Part shown: positions 26,301-34,438 of the stretch, in pieces
Layout: each line of letters opens with the position of its first letter
How positions within the stretch are numbered: position 1 is the first letter of the stretch
NCBI GenBank assembly: GCA_017963165.1
Contig: JAGCTZ010000122.1
Span: 1 to 39,119 of the forward strand
Direction: 5' to 3'
DNA: 39,119 nt
From: Treponema sp.
GTDB taxonomy: Bacteria; Spirochaetota; Spirochaetia; Treponematales; Treponemataceae
Notes under the pieces: generated by a model
Told to the model about the DNA's origin: nothing
What the model saw: only the letters and a program-made list of their open reading frames with translations
The model's database searches: none
Position numbers and translations under genes: made by a program

Positions 26301-27321
26301 AGAAATAAGCCTTTACGAATGTGTTGACGCCTGGGAAGATAAACTTAAAGAAGTATTCCCTAGAGTAAGTGGTGCAGAAACTCAGCCGGAGCTTCCTGAA
26401 TGGGCAACTTCTATTCATCAGTCACTCAGTGATATAAGGAAGGCTCCTGCGTTTGTTCAGGCAAAATCTCATCCAAAGGTATTGCTGCCTGTATTCCCTG
26501 GAACAAACTGTGAATACGATATGGCTCGTGCCTTTAATCTTGCAGGAGCAGATACAAAGATTCTTGTTCTTCAGAACAGAACTCAGGCTCAGCTTACAGA
26601 ATCTCTTGATCAGCTTGCAAAGGAATTACGCGATGCTCAGATTCTTGCTTTGTCTGGCGGTTTCTCTAGTGGTGATGAACCGGATGGTTCTGCTAAATTT
26701 ATTGCAAACGTACTCAAAGCAGGTAATATCAGCGAAGAAGTTATGAATCTTATTAAAAAGCGTGATGGTCTTGTTCTTGGAATCTGTAACGGTTTCCAGG
26801 CTCTTGTTAAGACAGGTCTTGCTGTTTACGGTGATATCCGCGATATGACTCCAGATATGCCGACCCTTACTTACAACAGAATTGGTCGTCATATAAGCCG
26901 TATTGTCCGCACAAGAATTGTTTCTGCAACTTCTCCTTGGGCAATGCATCCAAGTGTAATAGATCAGCGTAATCACCTTATTGCAATAAGCCACGGAGAA
27001 GGCCGCTTTGTTTGTGATGAAGCTACTGCAAAACGATTGTTCGAAAATGGACAGGTATTCACTCAGTATGTAGATGAATTTGGACATCCTGCAATAACAG
27101 AACCGGATAATCCAAATGGTTCTGCTTATGCAATCGAAGGAATTACATCACCTGATGGACACGTCCTTGGAAAGATGGGTCACTCAGAACGCGGTGTAGG
27201 AATGGCAATGAATGGCGCTAGTATGGAATTATTCAAGAATGTAGGTGGAAATCCTCTTACAAACGAAAATGAAACAACCTGTGAAAATCTCTTTGCTGCC
27301 GGTGTTGCATACTTTAAATAA
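23341..27321 (+). CDS. purL: Phosphoribosylformylglycinamidine synthase, single-chain form
   Basis: A 1326-residue cytoplasmic enzyme of de novo purine synthesis (FGAR + Gln + ATP to FGAM). Layout: N-terminal PurS-like region (MYRLYVERRPGFENEA), linker with DTYWSDHCRHTTF, two AIRS-type halves (ETHNHPTEIEPFGGAATCLGG in the first), and a C-terminal glutamine amidotransferase. Its triad is C1149 (LGICNGFQ), H1281 and E1283 (GHSERG). This is the large fused form, as in Proteobacteria and some Firmicutes, not the split PurS/Q/L. I chose ATG 23341 over an upstream TTG (23317) because the family N-terminus begins here. No other pur genes are nearby. Confidence 0.95.
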   Translation: MYRLYVERRPGFENEAKSYLAQINGFLGITGVTGVRYFNRYDIENVSDEVAKIAATRIFSEPQSDFVSYEKLPKTGNDTEIIWEFLPGQYDQRADSAEQCISLLRAGLKNVKTNSEPPVVRCAKIVLLQGKVSKDDIAKIQGYLINPVDSRLTDDKKPDTLKMKVEEPADIPVVDGFIKMDDSALEEYRNKMGLAMDHADIKFLQDYFKGEGRDPVETEIRVLDTYWSDHCRHTTFLTELKDIKIEDGPYAPLFKKSLENYTNMRTEMYAGRTDKPVCLMDMAVIGMKYLKKHGKLEDMEVSEENNACSVYIDVHYTADENGKPLAADDPKATERWLMMFKNETHNHPTEIEPFGGAATCLGGAIRDPLSGRSWVYQSMRITGAADPTVPLSATMKGKLPQIKLCREAAQGFASYGNQIGLTTGQVEEIYHPGYAAKRMELGAVIAAAPVDTVIRERPEPGDIIILLGGGTGRDGIGGATGSSKVHTVKSVTTAAAEVQKGNAVEERKIQRLFRNKEVSLMIRRCNDFGAGGVSVAIGELAPGLEIDLDKVPKKYEGLNGTELAISESQERMAVVVRKTDVERFIAAAAAENLNAVVVAEVTDTNRLVMKWRGKTIVNIGREFLDAAGAHHEATALIEQPAEPAKSPLLNPLDSAAEELNKKVMCENCVKNHLHDAWIKNINDLACCSQRGLGERFDGSIGASTVLFPYGGKYQNTPEAGMAAKIPVVSPRETSTASLMAYGFDPRVGNWSPWHGAKTAVLSSLAKITCLGGKARDSRLSFQEFFGRAVNEKRWGYPAAALLGSIDAQVESGCASIGGKDSMSGTFEDINVPHTLVSFAVGHDDVKNVTSGSFKVSGNKIYMVTVPYSDLLEPDYETFLKNSDALYDLNKAGYISSMYPVGPGGIAEAITKMAMGNMVGAKIEGGNVRDLFNPTYGNIIVEVPSAYVSDFEKAPFVPGTFVKLGMTIDEPRILVQNATLSGVTNPEVEISLYECVDAWEDKLKEVFPRVSGAETQPELPEWATSIHQSLSDIRKAPAFVQAKSHPKVLLPVFPGTNCEYDMARAFNLAGADTKILVLQNRTQAQLTESLDQLAKELRDAQILALSGGFSSGDEPDGSAKFIANVLKAGNISEEVMNLIKKRDGLVLGICNGFQALVKTGLAVYGDIRDMTPDMPTLTYNRIGRHISRIVRTRIVSATSPWAMHPSVIDQRNHLIAISHGEGRFVCDEATAKRLFENGQVFTQYVDEFGHPAITEPDNPNGSAYAIEGITSPDGHVLGKMGHSERGVGMAMNGASMELFKNVGGNPLTNENETTCENLFAAGVAYFK

Positions 27322-27330
27322 GGAAAAATT

Positions 27331-28341
27331 ATGAACAAAAAAATTATATCAACAATCACTTTATTTTTTGCAGCTGTCTTTATTCTTGTTTCAACTTCCT
27401 GTGGAAATGATTATCTTAAGGACGACTGCGGCTGTTTTGTAAACTATGCCGATGCTCTTGAATATGCAGGAAAGAAAAAGCTTCCTATCCTCATTTTCTT
27501 TACTTCAGAAGGAGATGATGAAACAAGTGTTCAGCTTGTTGCAGACGTAATTAAAGACACAGCTTTTGCAGACGAGATTGCAAAAAAATATGTTGTTCTT
27601 CACGCAGATTTTTCACAGAATGCATATCAAAAAACTGTCGCTCCCGAAAATGCAACAGCAAAGGAGCAGGAGCTTGCAAATAATTATACGATAATTATGC
27701 AGAATAACTATCAGCTTGCAATGCTTTTTAATATAGAAACAACTCCTGCAGTTTTCCTTTGCACAAAAGAAGGTTATGTAGTTTCGGCTGTTGAAAATAA
27801 TGATGTTTTTACAAACTACACAGAGTTTAAAGATGAATTGGCTTCTTATGATGATGAACTTGCTTCATTTAATGATATGGTAGCCGAAACTAAAAAAGGC
27901 TCTGCACTTAAAAAGGTCGAAGCAATTGATACTCTTTATAGAGCAACAGATATTACATATAGAACTTTCTTAATAGATCTTGCAAAAACTGTTCCAGAAC
28001 TTGATAAGAAAAATGAATCTGGTCTTTGCAGTAAGTATATTGTAGCCGCAGCAGAAGCAGAAGCCCTTGCAGCATATTCTCAGGGTGATGTAGAAACTGC
28101 TGTAAAAGCATATCTTCAGGCAGCAAATAATGAATTTGTAAAAGCCGAAGATAAGCAGGAATGTTTTTATACTGCAGCATATATCGTAGCCTATAGTGGT
28201 TCCGAAGATTACAATGGAATTCTTTCATATTTGCAGACTGCCTACGAGCTTGCTCCTGATTCTTCAAAGGCTTCTGCAATTAAAGATGCAATTGATTATT
28301 TTAATACGATTGTAGAAAACGAAGCAGAACTTCCTGAGTAA
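27331..28341 (+). CDS. Lipoprotein with a thioredoxin-like fold lacking CXXC
   Basis: A 336-residue protein. Lipobox VSTSC (Cys about 24) makes it a lipoprotein of the periplasmic or outer membrane face. Residues about 38-175 look like a thioredoxin-like domain: ADALEYAGKKKLPILIFF, then SEGDDETS where a CXXC would sit, and NIETTPAVFLCTKEG with the cis-Pro-type TTPA. The active-site cysteines are absent, so oxidoreductase activity is unlikely. The C-terminal half is helical and TPR-like (AAYSQGDVETAVKAYLQAA; YLQTAYELAPDS). It starts 9 nt after purL with AAGGAAAA as ribosome site. The fold assignment is moderate. Confidence 0.7.
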   Translation: MNKKIISTITLFFAAVFILVSTSCGNDYLKDDCGCFVNYADALEYAGKKKLPILIFFTSEGDDETSVQLVADVIKDTAFADEIAKKYVVLHADFSQNAYQKTVAPENATAKEQELANNYTIIMQNNYQLAMLFNIETTPAVFLCTKEGYVVSAVENNDVFTNYTEFKDELASYDDELASFNDMVAETKKGSALKKVEAIDTLYRATDITYRTFLIDLAKTVPELDKKNESGLCSKYIVAAAEAEALAAYSQGDVETAVKAYLQAANNEFVKAEDKQECFYTAAYIVAYSGSEDYNGILSYLQTAYELAPDSSKASAIKDAIDYFNTIVENEAELPE

Positions 28342-28359
28342 AGTTTTTTAGTAGAGCTG

Positions 28360-29628
28360 ATGGACGAGATACCCTCGTATTTTTTTATAATTGCTTTTTC
28401 TCTGATTGTTCTTTCCATGCTTTTTTCAATTTCGGAAAGTGCCTTTTTGGGAATGAACAAATTGCGCCTTAGAATTCTTCGTAAAAATAAAAATAAACGC
28501 GCAGTCAGAGTGGGAAAGCTTTTAGACAAAAAAGAACATCTCATAAATACAATTCTTATTTCAAATGATCTTGTAAATATTTTTCTTTCTGCAATCTTAA
28601 CTTCCATAGCTTTGTCGCTTTTTGGTCAAAAGGGAGTTACTGTCGCAACCTTTACGGCTACAATTCTTCTGCTCATATTTGGCGAGATTACACCAAAGAC
28701 AATTGCAACACGTTGTCCGGATCCCATAGCTTATGGTTTAAGCGGCTTTGTAAGTGTTTTTGTAAAACTTATGTATCCGCTTGTTTTTGTTATTACAGCC
28801 TTTGCACAACTTGTTCTGCATGTTCTTGGAATAAAGCCTAACCGTCATAAAAAATCTTATACAGAAGAAGAAATAAAAACCTTTTTTGAAATGAGTTCAG
28901 AATCTGGAATTATCGAAGAAGACGAAAACAGATTTATGAATCAGATTTTTAAGTTTTCTGATTTAGAAGCTCAGGATATAATGGTGCCTCGAACAAGAAT
29001 CCGTGCTGTTCCATATACAGCAAATTATCGTGATATTGTTGAGCTTTCTCAAAGACTTGGTTTTACACGATTCCCTGTTTACAGAAAATCGATTGACGAT
29101 ATTGTTGGAATTATTTATCTGAAAGACATGATAAAATATAAAAGCTGTCCGGGTGATTTTAAATTGCAGTCTGTGATGCGGCCACCACTTTTTATTCTTG
29201 GAACAAAAACAATGTCTTCTGTCCAGCAGATGATGTTCGAAAATCATCAGTCAATTGCAATTATTGTTGATGAATATTCTGGTACAGATGGCATCGTTAC
29301 AGAAAAAGATATTTCACGAGAAATATTTGCAATGCCCGGAGATGATTCGCTTCGTGGTAAGGTTTTTGATTTTGATAATGTAGAAGATAAGCGGGATTTT
29401 GAAATAAACGGTTCGGTGCTTCTGCGTGTTCTTAAAGAGGATTTAAAAATATCGCTTACTTCAGATATTAATGAAACAATTGGCGGCTGGTTTACAGAAC
29501 AGATAAACCGAATGCCAAAAAATGGTGATATAGTTGAATATGAAGGCTGGTGCTTTGAAGTAAAAAAGATTCAGGCACACAGAATCGAACGTTTAAGAAT
29601 CTTCAGGGAAGGGGAGGCAGAACAGTAA
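28360..29628 (+). CDS. CNNM/CorC-HlyC-type membrane protein, copy 1
   Basis: A 422-residue inner-membrane protein. An N-terminal CNNM (DUF21) domain with about four membrane segments (1-160, including the ISESAFLGMNKLRLR motif and LIFGEITPKTIA) is followed by paired CBS domains (about 200-330: QDIMVPRTRIRAVP, TDGIVTEKDISREIF) and a C-terminal CorC_HlyC domain (about 345-420). Family members are linked to Mg2+ or other divalent-cation efflux; older names call them hemolysins. It ends 3 nt before its paralogue, which is also 422 residues. Confidence 0.92.
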   Translation: MDEIPSYFFIIAFSLIVLSMLFSISESAFLGMNKLRLRILRKNKNKRAVRVGKLLDKKEHLINTILISNDLVNIFLSAILTSIALSLFGQKGVTVATFTATILLLIFGEITPKTIATRCPDPIAYGLSGFVSVFVKLMYPLVFVITAFAQLVLHVLGIKPNRHKKSYTEEEIKTFFEMSSESGIIEEDENRFMNQIFKFSDLEAQDIMVPRTRIRAVPYTANYRDIVELSQRLGFTRFPVYRKSIDDIVGIIYLKDMIKYKSCPGDFKLQSVMRPPLFILGTKTMSSVQQMMFENHQSIAIIVDEYSGTDGIVTEKDISREIFAMPGDDSLRGKVFDFDNVEDKRDFEINGSVLLRVLKEDLKISLTSDINETIGGWFTEQINRMPKNGDIVEYEGWCFEVKKIQAHRIERLRIFREGEAEQ

Positions 29629-29631
29629 TTT

Positions 29632-30900
29632 ATGAGTTTTACCTTTTCTGATTTGATTTATCTTATAGTTATATTCATCCTCATTCTTTTTGTAGGATTC
29701 TTTACTTCTTCAGAAACAGCGTATATTTCTCTTTCAAAAATAAAACTTAGACGAATGCAAGAAGAAGGTAAAAAGAAAGCTAAGGTTGTAGCAAAGTTAA
29801 AAGATAATATGCCGCGGCTTTTGACGACTGTGTTAATTGGAACTAACTTTTTGAATGCCCTTATTTCTGCTCTTGCTACGGCTCTTGTAGTAAAAATTGC
29901 TGGTGGTGGTGGAGTAGGTCTTCCAACTCTTTTGACTGCGTTTGTAATAACAACCTTTGGACAGATTATTCCAAAAACAATTGCAGGCCGCTATCCTGAA
30001 AAAATGAGTATGTTCAGCTCTGTGCCGCTTTTTGTTTTAGAAAAATTATTTTTCCCTATTGTATTTTTGTTTGAAAGACTTTCGCATGGTGCTGTCTGGC
30101 TTGTTGAAAAAATAATTAAGCCTAGGGAACATCTTATAACCGAAGAAGAATTAAAAACGCTTATTGATGTGGGTGAAAAAGAAGGAACAATCGAAAAGAA
30201 CGAAAGCCGCATGCTTAATAAAATAATTACATTTAATGATTTGTCTGCCACAGATATTATGAAGCATCGTTCGTTTGTATGTATGGTAAATGTAAATGCA
30301 AGTTATGATGAAGTTGTAAAAGAGTTTCTTGATTCCGGTTTTTCTACGCTTACAGTTTATAAAGGTGAACCGGAAAATGTTGTAGGAATTATAAATTATA
30401 AAAAGGTTCTTTACGGTAACGAACAGCTTGATAATGGGGAAGGTTACGCAGGAAGAATAATGGATGATGTTCTTTTTGTGCCGGGAACTTTTTCTGCATT
30501 AGAGCTTTTGCAAAAACTTAGAGATGATGAAAACAGATTTGCAGTTGTTTTGAATGAACAGGGACAGACAGCAGGTATTGTTACAATTGAAGATATCATA
30601 AGGGTTGTTTTTGGCCGAATGACTGATGAAAATTCTTATGATAATATACCGCCGGAAGATAAGATTCAGTTAGTTAGTTCTAATACATTTATTGTTCCTG
30701 GAGATCTTAAGTTAGACGAAGTTAACTCAATATTACATTTGAATCTGGAGTCAGAAGAAATGAATACTTTTGGTGGATGGGTTCTGGAACAAATTGGGTA
30801 TCTGCCATCTGCTGGAATGGTTTTAGTAAAAAATAAAGTTCTTTATACAGTAGAAGAAGTAAATCAACGAAGAATAACAAGTGTGCGGATAAGAATCTAA
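29632..30900 (+). CDS. CNNM/CorC-HlyC-type membrane protein, copy 2
   Basis: A 422-residue paralogue of the preceding gene with the same layout: CNNM membrane domain (TSSETAYISLSKIKLRRM, then FGQIIPKTIAGRYPE), CBS pair (ATDIMKHRSFVCMV, AGIVTIEDIIRVVF) and C-terminal CorC_HlyC domain (VPGDLKLDEVNSILHLNL). CNNM proteins work as dimers, so the tandem pair could form a heterodimer (inference). The ribosome site is poor: GGGGAGG lies about 15 nt upstream. Its stop overlaps by 4 nt the stop of the convergent omptin gene. Confidence 0.92.
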   Translation: MSFTFSDLIYLIVIFILILFVGFFTSSETAYISLSKIKLRRMQEEGKKKAKVVAKLKDNMPRLLTTVLIGTNFLNALISALATALVVKIAGGGGVGLPTLLTAFVITTFGQIIPKTIAGRYPEKMSMFSSVPLFVLEKLFFPIVFLFERLSHGAVWLVEKIIKPREHLITEEELKTLIDVGEKEGTIEKNESRMLNKIITFNDLSATDIMKHRSFVCMVNVNASYDEVVKEFLDSGFSTLTVYKGEPENVVGIINYKKVLYGNEQLDNGEGYAGRIMDDVLFVPGTFSALELLQKLRDDENRFAVVLNEQGQTAGIVTIEDIIRVVFGRMTDENSYDNIPPEDKIQLVSSNTFIVPGDLKLDEVNSILHLNLESEEMNTFGGWVLEQIGYLPSAGMVLVKNKVLYTVEEVNQRRITSVRIRI

Positions 30901-31868
30901 TTCCACAAAGATATAGTATAAGATATTCCGTAAGACCACATTAATCTGCTTGTACCACCAAGATTTGTTGCATCAGGATTTTCAGAAAAATTATTAATTG
31001 TTGTTGTTGACGTATAAGTAAATGCGTAAGCATCGGGCATGTAATTTACTGTGCCGTTAAGACTGAATTTATGCATTTTGTTTATCTTATAAGATAATTG
31101 AAGTTTTGCATCAAAAGCCCAGGCCTGTTTTATCCTGTCATTAAAATATGTATGACGTACTTCGTGAATGTCATAGGCATTATATTCATTTATGTAAGAA
31201 ATACCAGTTTTAAGCTTTGTTTCAAAAAAACTTGTAAAATCAAAACCTGCAGTAATTGAAAGATGAGGGCAAACATAAGCCTGTGTATATTCAATTACAA
31301 TTTCATCAGAAAAATATTTCTTTTCCCAATCGTCATCTTCATACATTCTGTAACCGCTGCGACCGGTAAAATCAAATTCATAAAAATCAATGCCAAACGA
31401 CGGTGTAATTGAAATTGGGAAAACTGTATTAATTTTAAAAATATAACCTAATGTAAAATAAATATTTGAATAAGATTCAAGACAGTTTGTGTGGATTGAA
31501 TAATTTGTAAGATGCTTCGGCTGGTCTTCTTTTTTCCAGTCATAATCTTCCATTATTCCACAGTCTCTGCTTAAAGCTGTAAAAATATTAAAATCAAATA
31601 AAAGATGTTCATTAAAGGTTGCTTGAAAATCTAATCCTACATACGGCGTGTTTTCAAGCTGCCAGTCAAGACGGCTAAGCCTTGTGGTTGGTGTATAAAC
31701 TGTAGAAGTTCTTGAATTTTCAGTTTTTACATACCATACGTTTTCTATAATTTTTCCATTTAAGAAACCAAATTCTGGTTCAAAAGAAATGTTTGTAATT
31801 TCGGCGCTAAAAGACAGTGATACAAGAGAAATAAAAATTGCTGACAGGAATGTTTTTTTAATAATCAT
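30897..31868 (-). CDS. Omptin-family outer-membrane protease, copy 1
   Basis: A 323-residue protein with a signal peptide (1-22, ending SFSA) and alternating beta-strand pattern with C-terminal aromatic residues. Alignment by eye to E. coli OmpT is extended: LNGKIIENVW with LSGKTKERVY, SRLDWQL with SQLDWKF, MEDYDW with MVDQDW, and YDIHEVRH with the DEHY segment. The catalytic positions map to D108 and D110 (OmpT D83/D85), S124 and H126 (S99/H101), and D233 and H235 (D210/H212). OmpT D97 is Asn here. It is expected to be a 10-strand barrel cleaving surface peptides. It starts 11 nt inside the end of copy 2, its upstream partner in the operon. Confidence 0.82.
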   Translation of the reverse strand: MIIKKTFLSAIFISLVSLSFSAEITNISFEPEFGFLNGKIIENVWYVKTENSRTSTVYTPTTRLSRLDWQLENTPYVGLDFQATFNEHLLFDFNIFTALSRDCGIMEDYDWKKEDQPKHLTNYSIHTNCLESYSNIYFTLGYIFKINTVFPISITPSFGIDFYEFDFTGRSGYRMYEDDDWEKKYFSDEIVIEYTQAYVCPHLSITAGFDFTSFFETKLKTGISYINEYNAYDIHEVRHTYFNDRIKQAWAFDAKLQLSYKINKMHKFSLNGTVNYMPDAYAFTYTSTTTINNFSENPDATNLGGTSRLMWSYGISYTISLWN

Positions 31869-32829
31869 ATTTGTAAGAATATCCTAACAGAAAGCTCCAG
31901 TGCGTTTCAGAAGCCTGCCCAGGATTAAGAATTCTCTCCCAATTTTTTTTATTTGAACTTTGATATACTGCGGCATTGTTTGAAGTGTTGCTGGAATAAC
32001 AAAATTTCGTCGAAATGCTGCCTGATTTGTTTATATTATATTCTAGCAAAAGAGAGGCGTCAAAATCAAGTTTTGAATTAAAATCAAAAAATACATATTT
32101 TTCACTTCGCCTGTAATGCGTATCTAAAGTTTCATTCCAGATAGAAGGATAGATTTCGGCGAATAATTCTGTTCTAAGAGAATTCGTAATCTGGAAAATG
32201 ATTTTTGAACCAAGACCAAAAAATAAATCCTTAGTTTCGTAAGATACAACATTTCCTGATAATTTGATTTTTTCAATATCATTTGACCAGGGTGTGTATA
32301 CGTTGGTATTGTTTATATCCTTGCCATATTGTTTGTATCCGTCTTTTGCGGTAAAGCTCAAATATGAATATTTAATAGAAAAATATTGAATGAACTGAAG
32401 CTTGTCTGTAAGATTTATTCCTGCACCGGAGGCAAGTTCTGTGTTATATAGATAGTCAAGATTATTTTTGTGATTTGAATAATGTGTAAGGTAAGAAGCC
32501 CCGGTGGAATATAAATTCAACCAGTCATAATCATTCATAGAACCTTTTGATAAAGGAAAAGTGTAAAGACCGTTTAGGGCAATAAAATATTTGTTAGAGA
32601 ATCCTAATTCATAATCTAAGTTCAGACAGGGAGCAGCATTAATTTTCCAGTCCAGCCGACTTATTGTGTTAGTTTCTCCTTCATGAACATATAAAAGCTT
32701 TTCAGTTATTTCTGAATGAATGACTCCGGTATTTAATGTAATTTTGGAACTGAGGCTCTGTGCAAAAATCTTATTTGAAAATAATAAAAAGAGAAATGCT
32801 ATAAAAACAGAGATTCTTTTTTTTATCAT
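31858..32829 (-). CDS. Omptin-family outer-membrane protease, copy 2
   Basis: A 323-residue paralogue of copy 1, with a signal peptide (1-23, ending KIFA before QS). Omptin landmarks: SRLDWKI (57-63), MNDYDW with D100 and D102, THYSNH with S118 and H120, AKDGYKQYG matching OmpT ARGGSYIY, and LDTHY with D236 and H238. All four core catalytic positions are thus kept. The two copies differ a lot outside these blocks, so the duplication is old or the loops evolved fast, which would change substrate specificity. ATG overlaps the stop of the pseudouridine synthase gene (ATGA). Confidence 0.82.
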   Translation of the reverse strand: MIKKRISVFIAFLFLLFSNKIFAQSLSSKITLNTGVIHSEITEKLLYVHEGETNTISRLDWKINAAPCLNLDYELGFSNKYFIALNGLYTFPLSKGSMNDYDWLNLYSTGASYLTHYSNHKNNLDYLYNTELASGAGINLTDKLQFIQYFSIKYSYLSFTAKDGYKQYGKDINNTNVYTPWSNDIEKIKLSGNVVSYETKDLFFGLGSKIIFQITNSLRTELFAEIYPSIWNETLDTHYRRSEKYVFFDFNSKLDFDASLLLEYNINKSGSISTKFCYSSNTSNNAAVYQSSNKKNWERILNPGQASETHWSFLLGYSYKYDY

Positions 32830-33581
32830 TCTTGAGCCAGCGGATCTACATCAAAAAGCTTGGCAAGCTGCTTCCTTGTTGCTTCCATATCCTTAGGGTA
32901 GGGAGCTGTAAATGCTACAGGGGCCCCAGTTGTAGGATGTGTAAATTCAATTTTATATGCATGAAGGGCAAGCCTGCTTAAAAGCGGACGTTCTTCAAAT
33001 TCATCACCATTCCATTTTCGTTTGATTTCGCTTAAACGTACCGGCTTCTGGTTTCCGCCGTATAAAGGATCACAGACAATAGAAAATCCGTTTGCAGCAA
33101 GATGAACACGAATCTGATGAGTGCGCCCTGTTTTTGGTTCTGCAATAATCCAGGAATAAGGTCCGCAAGAGCCTAAATTAATAAAATCAGTTTCCGAAGG
33201 TTTGCCGTAGCGTTTACTTACAACTGTTCTGTGTCTTACATCTCCATCTGGTTGAAGTGCAAGGTCAACATGAAGCTCCTGCCACAAAGGATGTCCGTAA
33301 ACAAGCGCATGATATGTCTTTTTTACCTGTCTTTTTTCAAACTGCATTGAAAGTGATTGATGTGCCTGTTGTGTCCGTGCATAAATAATAAGTCCGGAAG
33401 TATCTTTGTCTATACGGTGCACAGCATAAAGCTTACCGAATTCTTTTTCGGCAAGAACATCGAGGCGTGGAGCATCAGGATTATATCTGTCTGCCGCAAT
33501 AAGAATCCCGGAACGTTTGTTCAAAACAACAAAGTCATCGTCGCTGTAAATTGTAGTATAGTCTGTGTTTTTTGCTGACAT
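32826..33581 (-). CDS. RluA-family RNA pseudouridine synthase
   Basis: A 251-residue cytoplasmic enzyme converting specific uridines in rRNA or tRNA to pseudouridine. The catalytic motif is HRIDKDTSG with D58, followed by FEKRQVKKTYHALVYG and the later P-K-T-G-R-T-H-Q-I-R-V-H-L block (about 152-164). There is no S4 domain at the N-terminus, unlike RluC/RluD, so the exact target cannot be named. The start fits a leaderless-type promoter. It is first in an operon with the two omptin genes. Confidence 0.93.
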   Translation of the reverse strand: MSAKNTDYTTIYSDDDFVVLNKRSGILIAADRYNPDAPRLDVLAEKEFGKLYAVHRIDKDTSGLIIYARTQQAHQSLSMQFEKRQVKKTYHALVYGHPLWQELHVDLALQPDGDVRHRTVVSKRYGKPSETDFINLGSCGPYSWIIAEPKTGRTHQIRVHLAANGFSIVCDPLYGGNQKPVRLSEIKRKWNGDEFEERPLLSRLALHAYKIEFTHPTTGAPVAFTAPYPKDMEATRKQLAKLFDVDPLAQE

Positions 33582-33587
33582 AAAAGT

Positions 33588-33616
33588 ATTGTAACAGAAA
33601 AAAGTAGATGTGTCAT
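33588..33616 (-). promoter_or_regulatory. Leaderless-type promoter of the pseudouridine synthase/omptin operon
   Basis: On the minus strand, ATGACA (33611-33616) and TACAAT (33588-33593) are separated by 17 nt. The ATG starts 6 nt after the -10 box and no Shine-Dalgarno is present. This is one of the best examples of the pattern, because both hexamers differ from consensus by one base. Confidence 0.65.
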
Positions 33617-33834
33617 TGGAAAACTTTCGTCATTGTGAGTCATAAAGATTTCAAAATTTTTGCTTGCATTATATGATAACTAATAGTATAATTCGTTTCG
33701 CTTAAGTTAATAATAAAATTTCAAATCTAAAATCAATTCAAAAAACTTAAAAAACAAAATAATAAAAAATTTTCGCGTTTTTGGAAGAATTTACTAAAAA
33801 AAAATTAAATTCTGCCGATAATTTTGTGCTCATT

Positions 33835-33853
33835 TTTCGGTATTATGCCGAAA
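33835..33853 (+). promoter_or_regulatory. Inverted repeat ahead of the lipoprotein pair
   Basis: TTTCGG (33835-33840) and CCGAAA (33848-33853) flank TATTATG, 10 nt before the Shine-Dalgarno TAGGAG (33864-33869). It could be an operator over the -10 region or a leader hairpin. The rest of 33617-33834 is very AT-rich, with no gene seen. Confidence 0.4.
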
Positions 33854-33873
33854 ATATAAGAGTAGGAGTGTAT

Positions 33874-34437
33874 ATGAAGCATTATGGCGTATCATTGCAT
33901 ATTTTTTCGTTTTTTCTTGTAAGTGTTCTTCTTCTGAGTTTATTTTCATCATGCAAGAACAACGTTAATACTATGATAAACGACTATAACGGCCATTACG
34001 AGCCTGCAACAAATCTGGAACTTATCAAGAATCCCGGAGATAAGGGGTTTAAACAGGAAGATATGCTTGAACCAACTTATATTGCCAGTTCTGAAGGTTC
34101 TATAAATGTTGCAGCACCATATAACTGCAAATCTTATATATGGAATTTCTACAAAATTACATATCTGAAAAAAGGGTCGGAAAGTGTAATAAAATCGACT
34201 TTGACGGATATAACTGCCGGACTCGATTTTTATGAAGAAAGCGGCAGTAACAAACGGGAGTTCAGGGCATATGTTCCACATTCTCGCATAAGTGAAAATG
34301 AAAAACTTGTACCCGGAACTTATATCTTACATCTAACAGTAATTGGTAATGATGGAAAACAGTACAAAGACTGGTGTTCTATTATTATCTATGAACAAGT
34401 CTACGGACAGACAGATTTCTTCAAGGAGGAATTATAA
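33874..34437 (+). CDS. Putative lipoprotein, unknown function
   Basis: A 187-residue protein with hydrophobic N-terminus and lipobox (SLFSSC, Cys about 27). The remainder is predicted beta-rich, with an Ig-like pattern (YIWNFYKITYL; VPGTYILHLTVIGNDGKQYKDW) ending in a polar tail. I set the start at ATG 33874 rather than the in-frame TTG at 33781, because TAGGAG precedes it and the signal sequence begins here. I do not recognise the family. It is cotranscribed with the larger lipoprotein gene, 1 nt downstream. Confidence 0.75.
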   Translation: MKHYGVSLHIFSFFLVSVLLLSLFSSCKNNVNTMINDYNGHYEPATNLELIKNPGDKGFKQEDMLEPTYIASSEGSINVAAPYNCKSYIWNFYKITYLKKGSESVIKSTLTDITAGLDFYEESGSNKREFRAYVPHSRISENEKLVPGTYILHLTVIGNDGKQYKDWCSIIIYEQVYGQTDFFKEEL

Positions 34438-34438
34438 C

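Noticed and set aside
33781..33873. Upstream TTG start for the first lipoprotein gene
   Set aside because: It would bury the signal sequence, and the ribosome site TAGGAG points to ATG 33874.
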